Assembly: GCF_041154385.1 (NCBI RefSeq)
Contig: NZ_AP028929.1
Span: 372,001-436,000 of the forward strand
DNA: 64,000 bases
Reading direction: 5' to 3'
Source: Streptococcus sp. SN-1
GTDB taxonomy: Bacteria > Bacillota > Bacilli > Lactobacillales > Streptococcaceae
Shown one piece after another: positions 1 to 9,295 of the stretch. Position 1 is the first letter of the stretch; the number at the start of each line of letters is the position of its first letter. The notes beneath the pieces were generated by a model. The model did not search any database and had not been told where the DNA came from. It worked only from the letters and a program-made list of their open reading frames with translations. A program made the position numbers and the translations under genes.

Positions 1-407
1 GAGAAATAGGTCAACTTAATCAACTGTTGGGTTAGGGTTGATCCCCCCTGTAAAGAATTACTTTGTAAGTTACGTAAGAAGGCTCCCATAATCCGAATCG
101 TATCGATTCCCCTGTGGTCAAAGAAGCGATGGTCTTCGATAGACACGATAGCTTTGACTAAATCAGTAGGAATTTCGTTAGCTTGAGCGTTTACTCGGCG
201 TTCAGAGCCCAGATCGGCAATGAGTTCGTTATTATTGTCATAAATCTTGCTAGAAGTTGTTGCAACTAATTTACTATCTGATAGGGCTGGAGCTTTGCTC
301 ACAAAATAGAGGAAAACACCCCCGCCCAATAGAAATAATGCGATAAAGAGAGTTAGGAAAAAGATTCCAGTATACTTTACTATTCGCATAAGAATGTATT
401 TATTCAT
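1..407 (-). CDS. pbp1A: Penicillin-binding protein 1A, N-terminal part (partial)
   Basis: This is the first 135 codons of a class A penicillin-binding protein, which polymerises and cross-links peptidoglycan on the outer face of the membrane; the rest lies beyond the window edge. The start begins [14 protein letters not shown], followed by one hydrophobic anchor at about residues 12-33. The glycosyltransferase domain then opens with its conserved [10 protein letters not shown] signature, which carries the catalytic Glu, and continues through GGSTLTQQL. The ATG overlaps the last 8 nt of recU, so the pair is translationally coupled; this recU-pbp1A arrangement is usual in streptococci. The transpeptidase domain cannot be inspected here, so nothing can be said about beta-lactam resistance alleles. 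Confidence 0.95.
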   Translation of the reverse strand, partial: MNKYILMRIVKYTGIFFLTLFIALFLLGGGVFLYFVSKAPALSDSKLVATTSSKIYDNNNELIADLGSERRVNAQANEIPTDLVKAIVSIEDHRFFDHRGIDTIRIMGAFLRNLQSNSLQGGSTLTQQLIKLTYF

Positions 408-999
408 CTTGTTTACCACCTAGTAAATGTTCTTTGATAACATCGAGATAGGGAATTTGTGGAAATGCCCCTAGTTTTATCTGGTAACCGTATTCTCGTA
501 TGTATCCAAGTGGCATTGATTTTTGTCCCTTATCTTGATGATAGAAGCGAATCAAATCGAATGCCGGCAATAAGTAGGTTTCTTGCTGAGAAGAAAAGTG
601 AAGAAGGACAAAGCAGATTCCTTGTTGGGCAAGGACTTGTTCCATATGCTGAATCTGATGTGGATGGAAATTTTTCATCGGAATCGCACGTTTTTGTTTT
701 GTTTCCTTAGCTTCAAAGTCGATGTAATATCCATTATAAACGCCAGAATAGTCTGTCGTTGAAGCTTGTCGAAAATAGGCTTCAACAATCTTGGCACGAC
801 TTCGTTGTGGATAGTCCACTCGTACGATTTGAATAGGAGTTGGTTTCTTGTGTATAACTGCCAATCCCTGAGACAAATAGTAGTCGTTGGTAGCATTGAT
901 CATCTTTTCAAAAGACATTCCTCGATTTGCGAAATTTTTGGGTTGAGAAAGAGATGTTTGTCTTTTTTGTGATGAAATTTTATGAGGATAGTTGACCAT
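400..999 (-). CDS. recU: Holliday junction resolvase RecU
   Basis: RecU cleaves four-way junctions during recombination repair and chromosome segregation in Firmicutes. The 199-residue product has the family length. It starts [14 protein letters not shown], has the conserved [11 protein letters not shown] segment near residues 25-35, and a nuclease core with [16 protein letters not shown] at about residues 83-98, which holds the metal-binding acidic residues and the catalytic Lys. It is the first gene of the recU-pbp1A pair and overlaps pbp1A by 8 nt. It is transcribed away from ypsA, and a TGaTATAAT extended -10 element lies 33-41 nt upstream of its start. Confidence 0.96.
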   Translation of the reverse strand: MVNYPHKISSQKRQTSLSQPKNFANRGMSFEKMINATNDYYLSQGLAVIHKKPTPIQIVRVDYPQRSRAKIVEAYFRQASTTDYSGVYNGYYIDFEAKETKQKRAIPMKNFHPHQIQHMEQVLAQQGICFVLLHFSSQQETYLLPAFDLIRFYHQDKGQKSMPLGYIREYGYQIKLGAFPQIPYLDVIKEHLLGGKQDE

Positions 1000-1031
1000 A
1001 ATTCTCCTTATTGGTACAATAACATCACTCT

Positions 1032-1040
1032 ATTATATCA
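1032..1040 (-). promoter_or_regulatory. Extended -10 promoter of recU-pbp1A
   Basis: On the minus strand this reads TGaTATAAT, an extended -10 hexamer. I see no clear -35 box. It sits in the 66-nt divergent gap between recU and ypsA. Confidence 0.5.
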
Positions 1041-1065
1041 TAAATTTGCACAGGAAGGGTTAAAA

Positions 1066-1593
1066 ATGACTACAGCTTTGGTTTTAGGCTATTCTGCTTT
1101 TGATTTGGGTTTGTTTTCTGACAAGGATCCTCGTCTTAAATTGATTAAAAAAGCGATACGTAAAGATTTAGAAGCTATGGCAGCAGATGGGGTGACTTGG
1201 CTTGTATTTACAGGGACTTTGGGCTTTGAATATTGGGTTTTAGAGGTTGCTCAGGAAATGAAGACAGAGTACGGTTTCCAGTTGGCCACCATTTTTGCTT
1301 TTGAAACCCATGGGGAAAATTGGAATGAAGGCAATCAGATGAAACTGAGTCGTTTTAAGCAAGTAGACTTTGTCAAATATGCCTATCCTCGCTATGAACA
1401 CAAAGGTCAGTTAAGAGATTACCAGCAGTTTTTACTGGAAAATACGAATAGTTCTTATCTTTTTTATGATGAGGAAAATGAAACGAAACTAGCTTATTTT
1501 TACCAAAAGATGAAAAATCAAGAGGACTATTTTATAAAGAGATTAACATTTGATCAGCTAAATGAACTTGCTGAAAATTTTTCCGAAAATTGA
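1066..1593 (+). CDS. ypsA: YpsA family protein (DUF1273, SLOG-like fold)
   Basis: The 175-residue product belongs to the YpsA/UPF0398 family. B. subtilis YpsA has a nucleotide-binding SLOG-type Rossmann fold and has been linked to cell division, but its reaction is unknown. The N-terminus [17 protein letters not shown] and the central [15 protein letters not shown] stretch (about residues 44-58) are typical. I chose the ATG at 1066, behind AGGAAGG, rather than an in-frame ATG at 982, which would overlap recU and the divergent promoter region. It lies directly before gpsB, a genomic pairing seen in other Firmicutes. Confidence 0.88.
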   Translation: MTTALVLGYSAFDLGLFSDKDPRLKLIKKAIRKDLEAMAADGVTWLVFTGTLGFEYWVLEVAQEMKTEYGFQLATIFAFETHGENWNEGNQMKLSRFKQVDFVKYAYPRYEHKGQLRDYQQFLLENTNSSYLFYDEENETKLAYFYQKMKNQEDYFIKRLTFDQLNELAENFSEN

Positions 1594-1603
1594 AGCTTTG
1601 ACC

Positions 1604-1633
1604 TTGATTTTTGTTTGGCTTTTTTTATATAAT
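1604..1633 (+). promoter_or_regulatory. Promoter of gpsB
   Basis: TTGATT at 1604-1609 and TATAAT at 1628-1633 are separated by 18 nt, 30 nt before the gpsB start codon. Confidence 0.6.
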
Positions 1634-1662
1634 AATACTAGCAAGCGAGAATGGAGAGAGAC

Positions 1663-1992
1663 ATGGCAAGTATTATTTTTTCAGCGAAAGATATTTTTGA
1701 ACAAGAGTTTGGGCGTGAAGTCCGTGGATATAGCAAGGTAGAAGTTGATGAGTTTTTAGACGATGTCATTAAGGACTATGAAACCTATGCTGCCTTGGTC
1801 AAGTCACTTCGTCAGGAAATTGCGGATTTGAAGGAAGAATTAGCTCGTAAACCGAAACCTTCACCAGTTCAAGCAGAACCCCTTGAAGCGGCAACTACAA
1901 GTTCTATGACGAATTTTGATATTTTGAAACGCCTGAATCGTCTTGAAAAAGAAGTTTTTGGTAAACAAATTTTAGATAACTCAGATTTCTAA
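1663..1992 (+). CDS. gpsB: Cell division adaptor GpsB
   Basis: GpsB is a small DivIVA-like cytoplasmic protein that brings penicillin-binding proteins and the StkP kinase pathway to the septum and balances septal and peripheral wall growth. The 109-residue product has the DivIVA-type N-terminal domain ([11 protein letters not shown], then [15 protein letters not shown] at about residues 24-38), a coiled coil to about residue 65, a variable Pro-rich linker and a C-terminal helical trimerisation segment. The start at 1663 follows GGAGAGAG; an in-frame upstream ATG at 1651 lies inside that ribosome-binding site. It sits next to rnpB, with mapZ shortly downstream. Confidence 0.96.
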   Translation: MASIIFSAKDIFEQEFGREVRGYSKVEVDEFLDDVIKDYETYAALVKSLRQEIADLKEELARKPKPSPVQAEPLEAATTSSMTNFDILKRLNRLEKEVFGKQILDNSDF

Positions 1993-2006
1993 GTAGTTAT
2001 TTGAGA

Positions 2007-2403
2007 TGTGCAATTTTTGGATAATCGCGTGAGGAGAGTTGCTTCTCATGAGGAAAGTCCATGCTAGCACAGGCTGTGATGCCTGTAGTGTTTGTGCTAG
2101 GCGAAACCATAAGCCTAGGGACGAGAAATCGTTACGGCAGTTGAAATGGCTAAGTCCTTGGATAGGCCAGAGTAAGCTTGAAAGTGCCACAGTGACGGAG
2201 TCTTTCTGGAAACGGAGAGAGTGGAACGCGGTAAACCCCTCAAGCTAGCAACCCAAATTTTGGTCGGGGCATGGAGTACGCGGAAACGAACGTAGTATTC
2301 TGACTGCTATCAGCTAGAGCTGTTAGTGGTAGACAGATGATTATCGAAGGAAGTGGTCCTAGTCACTTCTGGAACAAAACATGGCTTATAGAAAATTGCA
2401 TAT
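2007..2403 (+). ncRNA. rnpB: RNase P RNA (type B)
   Basis: This is the catalytic RNA of RNase P, which removes 5' leaders from tRNA precursors. Core signatures visible are GAGGAAAGTCCATGC near 2049, GGCGAAACC near 2099, and GTAGTATTCTGACTGCTAT near 2291. The ends pair: TGCAATTTT near 2009 with GAAAATTGCA near 2391. The layout fits the Bacillus-type (B) RNase P RNA of low-GC Gram-positives. Exact ends are estimates from the terminal stem. It lies between gpsB and the RlmL-type methyltransferase, as in pneumococcus. Confidence 0.93.
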
Positions 2404-2407
2404 AGGT

Positions 2408-2440
2408 TGGGGCTGAGAAATTTTCTCAACCTCATTTTTT
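2408..2440 (+). terminator. Rho-independent terminator of rnpB
   Basis: The hairpin GGCTGAGAAA / TTTCTCAACC is followed by a short T run. The stem has one internal mismatch. Confidence 0.6.
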
Positions 2441-2477
2441 AAAGTGGACATATAGAAAGGTCTTGCAAGACTGTAAC

Positions 2478-3635
2478 ATGAAAAAAGAATTTAATTTAAT
2501 TGCAACTGTGGCAGCAGGTCTTGAAGCTGTTGTGGGACGAGAAGTGCGAGAGTTGGGCTACGATTGTCAGGTTGAAAATGGACGTGTTCGTTTTCAAGGA
2601 GACGTGAGAGCTATTATCGAAACCAACCTCTGGCTTCGAGCAGCAGATCGTATCAAGATCATCGTAGGAACTTTCCCAGCTAAGACTTTTGAAGAGCTGT
2701 TTCAGGGAGTTTTTGCTTTAGATTGGGAAAATTATTTACCACTCGGAGCTAGGTTCCCGATTTCCAAGGCCAAATGTGTTAAATCTAAACTTCACAATGA
2801 GCCGAGTGTTCAGGCTATTTCTAAGAAAGCTGTTGTCAAGAAATTGCAGAAACACTATGCCCGCCCAGAAGGTGTTCCTCTGATGGAGAATGGCCCAGAG
2901 TTTAAGATTGAGGTCTCTATTCTCAAAGATGTGGCAACTATCATGATTGATACGACCGGGTCTAGCCTCTTTAAACGTGGTTATCGTACCGAAAAAGGGG
3001 GAGCCCCTATCAAGGAAAACATGGCGGCAGCCATTTTACAACTTTCTAACTGGTATCCAGACAAGCCTTTGATTGATCCGACCTGTGGTTCGGGGACTTT
3101 CTGTATTGAGGCAGTTATGATTGCTCGAAAGATGGCTCCAGGACTTCGTCGCTCTTTTGCTTTTGAAGAATGGAACTGGGTCAGCGATCGCTTGATTCAA
3201 GAAGTGCGCACAGAGGCGGCCAAAAAAGTGGATCGTGAGCTGGAACTGGATATCATGGGCTGTGATATCGATGCACGTATGGTAGAAATTGCTAAGGCCA
3301 ATGCTCAGGCAGCTGGTGTTGCAGGAGACATTACTTTTAAGCAGATGCGCGTGCAGGATTTACGTTCTGATAAAATCAATGGCGTGATTATCTCCAATCC
3401 GCCTTATGGAGAACGTTTATCAGATGATGCAGGAGTTACCAAGCTCTATGCTGAGATGGGGCAAGTATTTGCACCACTGAAAACTTGGAGTAAGTTTATC
3501 CTAACTAGTGATGAAGCATTTGAAAGCAAGTATGGTAGTCAGGCGGATAAGAAACGTAAGTTATACAACGGAACCCTGAAAGTGGATCTGTATCAATATT
3601 TTGGTCAGCGTGTTAAACGCCAAGAGGTAAAATAG
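2478..3635 (+). CDS. rlmL: THUMP-domain 23S rRNA guanine-N2 methyltransferase (RlmL/YpsC family)
   Basis: This is an SAM-dependent RNA methyltransferase of the RlmL/YpsC family, probably acting on 23S rRNA. The 385-residue product has an N-terminal ferredoxin-like/THUMP region (about residues 1-155), then a Rossmann methyltransferase domain with [13 protein letters not shown] (about residues 195-207) for SAM binding and the catalytic motif SNPPYGERL (about residues 309-317), typical of N2-guanine methylation. The ATG at 2478 matches the family start; a TTG in frame at 2463 is too close to the AAAGG Shine-Dalgarno. It is shorter than E. coli RlmKL because it lacks the second methyltransferase. 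The exact target is inferred. Confidence 0.85.
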   Translation: MKKEFNLIATVAAGLEAVVGREVRELGYDCQVENGRVRFQGDVRAIIETNLWLRAADRIKIIVGTFPAKTFEELFQGVFALDWENYLPLGARFPISKAKCVKSKLHNEPSVQAISKKAVVKKLQKHYARPEGVPLMENGPEFKIEVSILKDVATIMIDTTGSSLFKRGYRTEKGGAPIKENMAAAILQLSNWYPDKPLIDPTCGSGTFCIEAVMIARKMAPGLRRSFAFEEWNWVSDRLIQEVRTEAAKKVDRELELDIMGCDIDARMVEIAKANAQAAGVAGDITFKQMRVQDLRSDKINGVIISNPPYGERLSDDAGVTKLYAEMGQVFAPLKTWSKFILTSDEAFESKYGSQADKKRKLYNGTLKVDLYQYFGQRVKRQEVK

Positions 3636-3648
3636 AAAGGTTATACTC

Positions 3649-5052
3649 ATGACTAAGAAAAGACGGAATCGTCATAAAAAAGAAGGCCAAGAACCGCGAT
3701 TTGATTTTGATGAAGCAAAAGAGCTAACAGTTGGTCAAGCCATTCGTAAAAATGAAGAAGTGGAAGCAGGGGTCTTACCTGAAGATTCCATTTTGGACAA
3801 GTATGTGAAACAACATAAAGATGAAATTGAGGCGGATAAGTTTGCGACTCGTCAATACAAAAAAGAGGAGTTAGTCGAAAAAGAAGAAGCTGTTACCTCG
3901 ACTCTTGATGATTTGCTTCAAGAGATTCGTGAGGCAACAGAAGATGAGTCCTCAGTACCAGAAGATGACTTGAGTCAGTTCGATGATTTAGAATTCACAC
4001 GCGATTCAGAAGTTTCCCCTGTCGAAGAATTTGAGACTGAAGAAGTACCATTGGTTGGAGCGGAAGAGGATCTCACACTTTCTCGAGTTCCAGATAGTGA
4101 AGATGAAAAAAATAAGAAGAAATGGGTGATTTATGGGATTCTAGTAACCTTAGCGGTTCTTATCCTTGGAACTGCTTATTATGTTTACCGTCAAGTGAAT
4201 CGCTCGACACAGGAAATCCAAAATGCTCAATCATCGTCTAGTGAGCAGAATATTCAGCCGATTTTAGAAGATTTCAATAGCCAATACGATGCCTTCTATA
4301 CAGATAGCAATAAAACGGCTTTGAAAAATAGCCAGTTTGATAAGCTGAGTCAACTGAAGACCTTGCTTGATAAGCTGGAAGGTAGTCGTGAACATACGCT
4401 TGCCAAATCTAAGTATGATAGTCTAGCAACGCAAATCAAGGCCATTCAAGATGTCAATGCACAATTTGAAAAACCAGCTATTGTTGATGGTGTTTTGGAT
4501 ACCAATGCCAAAGCCAAATCGGATGCTAAATTTACAGATATCAAAACTGGCAATACTGAGATTGATAAAGTGCTAGATAAGGCTATCAGCCTTGGTAAGA
4601 GCCAGCAAACAAGCGCTTCGAGCTCAAGCTCAAGTCAAACTAGCAGTTCAAACTCTAGTCAAGCAAGTTCAAATACGACTAGTGAGACAAAACCAAGTAG
4701 TTCAAATGAGACTAGAAGTAGTCGCAGTGAAGTCAATATGGGTCTATCAAGTGCAGGGGTTGCTGTTCAAAGAAGTGCGAGTCGTGTTCCCTATAATCAG
4801 TCTGCTATTGATGATAGTAACAACTCTGCCTGGGATTTCGCTGATGGTGTCTTAGAACAAATTCTAGCGACTTCACGTTCACGTGGTTATATCACTGGTA
4901 ACCAATACATCCTCGAACGTGTTAATATCGTTAATGGTAATGGTTATTACAACCTCTATAAGCCAGATGGAACCTATCTCTTTACCCTTAACTGTAAGAC
5001 AGGATACTTTGTTGGAAATGGTTCTGGACATGCGGATGCCTTGGACTACTAA
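3649..5052 (+). CDS. mapZ: Mid-cell anchored protein Z (MapZ/LocZ)
   Basis: MapZ marks future division sites in streptococci: it forms a ring at mid-cell, binds FtsZ through its cytoplasmic N-terminus and peptidoglycan through its extracellular C-terminus, and is phosphorylated by StkP. The 467-residue product shows the conserved basic and acidic cytoplasmic start ([12 protein letters not shown], then [13 protein letters not shown]), one transmembrane helix at about residues 158-180, a helical extracellular domain to about residue 315, a Ser-rich linker at about 317-360 and a C-terminal domain ending [11 protein letters not shown]. It begins 13 nt after the methyltransferase, so both are probably co-transcribed. 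The acidic cytoplasmic segment at about residues 80-150 looks like the variable part. Confidence 0.95.
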   Translation: MTKKRRNRHKKEGQEPRFDFDEAKELTVGQAIRKNEEVEAGVLPEDSILDKYVKQHKDEIEADKFATRQYKKEELVEKEEAVTSTLDDLLQEIREATEDESSVPEDDLSQFDDLEFTRDSEVSPVEEFETEEVPLVGAEEDLTLSRVPDSEDEKNKKKWVIYGILVTLAVLILGTAYYVYRQVNRSTQEIQNAQSSSSEQNIQPILEDFNSQYDAFYTDSNKTALKNSQFDKLSQLKTLLDKLEGSREHTLAKSKYDSLATQIKAIQDVNAQFEKPAIVDGVLDTNAKAKSDAKFTDIKTGNTEIDKVLDKAISLGKSQQTSASSSSSSQTSSSNSSQASSNTTSETKPSSSNETRSSRSEVNMGLSSAGVAVQRSASRVPYNQSAIDDSNNSAWDFADGVLEQILATSRSRGYITGNQYILERVNIVNGNGYYNLYKPDGTYLFTLNCKTGYFVGNGSGHADALDY

Positions 5053-5090
5053 GCAGTCGTTACAAAATTCTTTCTTTTCAAAAGTAAAAA

Positions 5091-5099
5091 TGATAAAAT
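5091..5099 (+). promoter_or_regulatory. Extended -10 promoter of gnd-ritR
   Basis: TGaTAAAAT lies 29 nt before the gnd start codon. No convincing -35 is present, as is common for extended -10 promoters. Confidence 0.5.
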
Positions 5100-5127
5100 A
5101 AAACAAATTAAATAAGAGGAGTGTCAA

Positions 5128-6552
5128 ATGACAAAAGCTAACTTTGGTGTCGTAGGTATGGCCGTAATGGGTCGTAACCTTGCCCTTAATATTGAATCTC
5201 GTGGTTACACAGTTGCTATCTACAACCGTAGTAAAGAAAAAACTGAAGATGTAATTGCTTGCCATCCTGAAAAGAACTTTGTACCAAGCTATGACGTTGA
5301 AAGTTTTGTAAACTCAATCGAAAAACCTCGTCGTATCATGCTTATGGTTCAAGCTGGACCTGGTACAGATGCTACTATCCAAGCCCTTCTTCCACACCTT
5401 GACAAAGGTGATATCTTGATTGACGGAGGAAACACTTTCTACAAAGATACAATCCGTCGTAACGAAGAATTGGCAAACTCAGGCATCAACTTTATCGGTA
5501 CTGGGGTTTCTGGTGGTGAAAAAGGTGCCCTTGAAGGTCCTTCTATCATGCCCGGTGGACAAAAAGAGGCCTACGAATTGGTTGCTGACGTTCTTGAAGA
5601 AATCTCAGCTAAAGCGCCAGAAGATGGCAAACCATGTGTGACTTACATCGGTCCTGATGGAGCTGGTCACTATGTGAAAATGGTTCACAATGGTATTGAG
5701 TATGGTGATATGCAATTGATCGCAGAAAGCTATGACTTGATGCAACACTTGTTAGGTCTTTCAGCAGAAGATATGGCTGAAATCTTTACTGAGTGGAACA
5801 AGGGTGAATTGGACAGCTACTTGATCGAAATCACAGCTGATATCTTGAGCCGTAAAGATGATGAAGGCCAAGATGGACCAATCGTAGACTACATCCTTGA
5901 TGCTGCAGGTAACAAGGGAACTGGTAAATGGACTAGTCAATCATCACTTGACCTTGGTGTGCCATTGTCACTCATCACTGAGTCAGTATTTGCTCGCTAC
6001 ATTTCAACTTACAAAGAAGAACGTGTACATGCTAGCAAGGTTCTTCCAAAACCAGCTGCTTTCAAATTTGAAGGAGACAAGGCTGAGTTGATTGAAAAAA
6101 TCCGTCAAGCCCTTTACTTCTCAAAAATTATTTCATACGCACAAGGTTTTGCTCAATTGCGTGTAGCTTCTAAAGAAAATAACTGGAACTTGCCATTTGC
6201 AGATATCGCATCTATCTGGCGTGATGGCTGTATCATCCGTTCTCGTTTCTTGCAAAAAATTACAGACGCTTACAACCGTGATGCAGACCTTGCTAACCTT
6301 CTTTTGGATGAATACTTCTTGGATGTTACTGCTAAGTACCAACAAGCAGTGCGTGATATCGTAGCTCTTGCTGTTCAAGCTGGTGTGCCAGTGCCAACTT
6401 TCTCAGCAGCTATTACTTACTTTGATAGCTACCGTTCAGCTGACCTTCCGGCTAACTTGATCCAAGCGCAACGTGACTACTTTGGTGCCCACACTTACCA
6501 ACGTAAAGACAAAGAAGGAACATTCCACTACTCTTGGTATGACGAAAAATAA
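5128..6552 (+). CDS. gnd: 6-phosphogluconate dehydrogenase, decarboxylating
   Basis: This enzyme converts 6-phosphogluconate to ribulose 5-phosphate and CO2 while reducing NADP+, in the oxidative pentose phosphate pathway. The 474-residue product has the NADP-binding Rossmann motif [13 protein letters not shown] near residue 6, the substrate motif [19 protein letters not shown] near 128-146 and the catalytic [13 protein letters not shown] segment near 184-196, followed by the all-helical domain. The start follows GAGGAGTG. ritR begins 11 nt downstream, so the two are one transcription unit, as in pneumococcus; this links NADPH supply to an oxidative-stress regulator. Confidence 0.98.
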   Translation: MTKANFGVVGMAVMGRNLALNIESRGYTVAIYNRSKEKTEDVIACHPEKNFVPSYDVESFVNSIEKPRRIMLMVQAGPGTDATIQALLPHLDKGDILIDGGNTFYKDTIRRNEELANSGINFIGTGVSGGEKGALEGPSIMPGGQKEAYELVADVLEEISAKAPEDGKPCVTYIGPDGAGHYVKMVHNGIEYGDMQLIAESYDLMQHLLGLSAEDMAEIFTEWNKGELDSYLIEITADILSRKDDEGQDGPIVDYILDAAGNKGTGKWTSQSSLDLGVPLSLITESVFARYISTYKEERVHASKVLPKPAAFKFEGDKAELIEKIRQALYFSKIISYAQGFAQLRVASKENNWNLPFADIASIWRDGCIIRSRFLQKITDAYNRDADLANLLLDEYFLDVTAKYQQAVRDIVALAVQAGVPVPTFSAAITYFDSYRSADLPANLIQAQRDYFGAHTYQRKDKEGTFHYSWYDEK

Positions 6553-6563
6553 GTAGGTCTGCC

Positions 6564-7253
6564 ATGGGGAAACGGATTTTATTACTTGAGAAAGAACGAA
6601 ATCTAGCTCATTTTTTAAGTTTGGAACTCCAAAAAGAGCAATACCGAGTTGATCAGGTTGAGGAGGGGCAAAAAGCCCTCTCCACGGCTCTTCAGACAGA
6701 CTATGACTTGATTTTATTGAATGCTCGTCTGGGGGATATGACAGCCCAGGATTTTGCAGAGAAGCTGAGTAGGACTAAGCCTGCCTCAGTCATTATGGTC
6801 TTGGACCATCGCGAAGAATTGCAAGATCAGATTGAAACAATCCAACACTTTGCCGTTTCTTACATCTATAAGCCGGTTATTATTGACAATTTGGTGGCTC
6901 GTATTTCAGCGATTTTCCGAGGTCGGGACTTTATCGATCAACACTGCAGTCAGATGAAGGTTCCAACGTCTTACCGCAATCTGCGTATGGATGTAGAACA
7001 TCATACCGTTTATCGTGGCGAAGAGATGATTGCTCTGACCCGTCGCGAGTATGACCTCTTGGCTACTCTGATGGGAAGCAAGAAAGTTCTGACTCGTGAG
7101 CAGTTGTTGGAAAGTGTCTGGAAGTATGAAAGTGCGACCGAAACAAATATCGTGGATGTCTACATCCGTTATCTACGTAGCAAGCTTGATGTAAAAGGTC
7201 AAAAAAGCTACATTAAAACAGTGCGTGGTGTTGGTTACACCATGCAAGAATAG
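6564..7253 (+). CDS. ritR: Orphan response regulator RitR (iron transport repressor)
   Basis: RitR represses the Piu iron-uptake system in S. pneumoniae and limits iron during oxidative stress. The 229-residue product has a receiver domain (about residues 4-115) and an OmpR-type winged-helix domain (about 130-228, with LTRREYDLLATLMGSKK and TNIVDVYIRYLRSKL). Two family hallmarks are visible: Asn53 replaces the phosphorylatable Asp (ILLNARLGDM), and Cys128 (IDQHCSQMK) sits in the inter-domain linker where the pneumococcal protein has its peroxide-sensing cysteine. No sensor kinase gene is adjacent. It is co-transcribed with gnd and ends in a hairpin terminator. Confidence 0.95.
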   Translation: MGKRILLLEKERNLAHFLSLELQKEQYRVDQVEEGQKALSTALQTDYDLILLNARLGDMTAQDFAEKLSRTKPASVIMVLDHREELQDQIETIQHFAVSYIYKPVIIDNLVARISAIFRGRDFIDQHCSQMKVPTSYRNLRMDVEHHTVYRGEEMIALTRREYDLLATLMGSKKVLTREQLLESVWKYESATETNIVDVYIRYLRSKLDVKGQKSYIKTVRGVGYTMQE

Positions 7254-7285
7254 AAAAGCAGTTGCAGTTATGTAACTGCTTTTTA
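7254..7285 (+). terminator. Terminator of gnd-ritR
   Basis: AAAAGCAGTT pairs with AACTGCTTTT around a 10-nt loop and is followed directly by T residues. Confidence 0.8.
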
Positions 7286-7302
7286 TATGAGTTCTTTAAA
7301 TG

Positions 7303-7331
7303 TTGACATGCGATTTTGTATTTGCTACAAT
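7303..7331 (+). promoter_or_regulatory. Promoter of the choline-binding protein gene
   Basis: TTGACA (7303-7308) and TACAAT (7326-7331) are separated by 17 nt, a near-consensus sigma-A promoter 21 nt before the start codon. Confidence 0.75.
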
Positions 7332-7352
7332 CAGTTATGGAGGATAGGTCTA

Positions 7353-8294
7353 ATGAAAATAATAAAAAAATTGATGCAAATTGCATTAGCAGTCTTTTTC
7401 TTCGGTTTGCTAGCGACAAGTGCAGTATTGGCGGATGATGCTGATTCAGAAGGTTGGCAATTTGTCCAAGAAAATGGTAGAACCTACTACAAGAAGGGTG
7501 AGATCAAAGAAAAGGCCTGGCGAGTGATTGATGGCAAGACCTATTATTTTGATCATGTATCAGGAGAAATGGTTGTCGGCTGGCAATATATCCCGTTTCC
7601 ATCTAAAGGTAGTACAATTGCTCCTTACCCAAATGGTTTGAGATTAGAATCTATGCCAATGCCAAGATGGTATTACTTTAATCAAGATGGGGTACTACAA
7701 GAATTTGTTAGCAAGCAAGTTTTAGAAGCAAAAACTGCTACAAACACCAACAAACATCATGGGGAACAATATGATACCCCAGACGAAAAACGTGTTTATT
7801 ATTTTGAAGATCAGCGTAGCTATCACACTTTAAAAACTGGTTGGATTTATGACGAGGGGCATTGGTATTATTTACAGAAGGATAGTGGCTTCGATGCTCG
7901 TATCGACAGTTTAACGGTTGGGGAGCTAGTGCGTGGCTGGATCCATGATAACTCAACTTGGTACTATCTCGATACAACAAGTGCTGCAATGCAAACTGGT
8001 TGGAAACAACTTGGCAATAAGTGGTACTACCTTCGTTCATCAGGAGCCATGGCGACGGGTTGGTATCAGGAAGGCTCAACTTGGTATTATTTAGACCAGT
8101 CAAATGGTGATATGAAAATTGGCTGGCAATACCTCGGTAACAAGTGGTACTATCTCCGTTCATCAGGAGCTATGGCAACTGGCTGGTTCCAGGTCGGTAG
8201 TAAATGGTACTATGCTTATAGCTCAGGTGCCTTGGCAGTGAATACCACTGTAGATGGCTATTCTGTCAACTATAATGGCGAATGGGTTCAATAA
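7353..8294 (+). CDS. Choline-binding surface protein, CbpJ/CbpC/CbpF type
   Basis: The 313-residue secreted protein has a signal peptide (MKIIKKLMQIALAVFFFGLL, cleavage near ADD at about residue 27) and then almost only choline-binding repeats. Degenerate repeats occupy the N-terminal half, and six clearer C-terminal repeats follow the GW...WYYL pattern, including two nearly identical copies with NKWYYLRSSGAMATGW. These bind phosphocholine on teichoic acids, so the protein sits non-covalently on the cell wall. No catalytic domain is visible. Related pneumococcal proteins (CbpF, CbpJ) modulate autolysis or adhere to host cells, but the role here is inferred only. The ATG at 7353 follows GGAGG; an earlier in-frame ATG at 7287 has no ribosome-binding site. 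Confidence 0.88.
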   Translation: MKIIKKLMQIALAVFFFGLLATSAVLADDADSEGWQFVQENGRTYYKKGEIKEKAWRVIDGKTYYFDHVSGEMVVGWQYIPFPSKGSTIAPYPNGLRLESMPMPRWYYFNQDGVLQEFVSKQVLEAKTATNTNKHHGEQYDTPDEKRVYYFEDQRSYHTLKTGWIYDEGHWYYLQKDSGFDARIDSLTVGELVRGWIHDNSTWYYLDTTSAAMQTGWKQLGNKWYYLRSSGAMATGWYQEGSTWYYLDQSNGDMKIGWQYLGNKWYYLRSSGAMATGWFQVGSKWYYAYSSGALAVNTTVDGYSVNYNGEWVQ

Positions 8295-8296
8295 TT

Positions 8297-8333
8297 AAAA
8301 AAGCGATTGTGAATGGAAACAATCGCTTTTTTT
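8297..8333 (+). terminator. Terminator of the choline-binding protein gene
   Basis: AAAAAAGCGATTGT pairs with ACAATCGCTTTTTTT around a short loop. The strong stem and T7 tail isolate the gene from the mevalonate operon. Confidence 0.85.
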
Positions 8334-8416
8334 ATGAAAATATAATAAAATAGATAGGAAAGAATCAATACTTGTGTGAAAAATAAGACGGCTTTTTCGT
8401 CTAGTAAAAGGAAAAT

Positions 8417-9295
8417 ATGACAAAAAAAGTTGGTGTCGGTCAGGCACATAGTAAGATTATTTTGATAGGGGAGCATGCGGTCGTTTACGGCTATCCTGCC
8501 ATTTCCCTACCTCTTTTGGAAGTGGAGGTGACTTGTAAGGTGCTTCCTGCAGCGAGTCCTTGGCGTCTCTATGATGAGGATACCTTGTCCATGGCGGTTT
8601 ATGCTTCGCTTGAGCATCTAAATATCAAGGATGCTTGCATTCGCTGCGAGATTGACTCGGCTATCCCTGAGAAACGGGGGATGGGTTCGTCAGCAGCTAT
8701 TAGCATAGCGGCCATTCGTGCGGTTTTTGACTACTATCAGGCAGAACTGTCTCATGATGTACTAGAAATTTTGGTCAATCGGGCTGAGATGATTGCTCAT
8801 ATGAATCCTAGTGGTCTGGATGCTAAGACCTGTCTCAGTGACCAGCCTATTCGCTTTATCAAGAACGTAGGATTTACAGAACTTGAGATGGACTTATCCG
8901 CCTATTTGGTGATTGCAGATACGGGCGTCTATGGTCACACTCGTGAAGCTATTCAAGTGGTTCAGAGCAAGGGCAAGGATGCTCTACCGTTTTTGCATTC
9001 TTTGGGAGAATTGACCCATCAGGCAGAGGATACGATTAGACAAAAAGATGCTGAAGGGCTGGGGCAAATCCTTAGTCAAGCGCATTTACATCTAAAAGAA
9101 ATTGGTGTTAGTAGCCCTGAGGCAGACCATCTGGTAGAAACGGCTCTTAACCATGGTGCTCTGGGTGCCAAGATGAGTGGTGGTGGGCTTGGAGGCTGTA
9201 TCATAGCCTTGGCAGACAATTTGACACAAGCACAAGAACTAGCAGAAAGATTAGAAGAGAAAGGAGCTGTTCAGACATGGATAGAGAGCCTGTAA
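8417..9295 (+). CDS. mvk: Mevalonate kinase
   Basis: This GHMP kinase phosphorylates mevalonate to 5-phosphomevalonate, the entry to the lower mevalonate pathway in the cytoplasm. The 292-residue product carries KIILIGEHAVVYGYPA near residues 12-27, the ATP-binding loop PEKRGMGSSAAIS near residues 86-98, and the C-terminal GALGAKMSGGGLGGC motif near 251-265. The pneumococcal enzyme is feedback-inhibited by diphosphomevalonate; that is known for the family, not seen here. The gene overlaps mvaD by 19 nt, so the operon is translationally coupled. Confidence 0.97.
   Translation: MTKKVGVGQAHSKIILIGEHAVVYGYPAISLPLLEVEVTCKVLPAASPWRLYDEDTLSMAVYASLEHLNIKDACIRCEIDSAIPEKRGMGSSAAISIAAIRAVFDYYQAELSHDVLEILVNRAEMIAHMNPSGLDAKTCLSDQPIRFIKNVGFTELEMDLSAYLVIADTGVYGHTREAIQVVQSKGKDALPFLHSLGELTHQAEDTIRQKDAEGLGQILSQAHLHLKEIGVSSPEADHLVETALNHGALGAKMSGGGLGGCIIALADNLTQAQELAERLEEKGAVQTWIESL

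Noticed and set aside
982..1065. Longer start for ypsA
   Set aside because: It would overlap recU and the divergent promoter region, and the first 28 residues do not look like the family; the ATG at 1066 has a good ribosome-binding site.
4879..5265. 128-codon minus-strand frame across the mapZ-gnd junction
   Set aside because: It covers the gnd promoter and the coding starts and ends of two certain genes and shows no family features.
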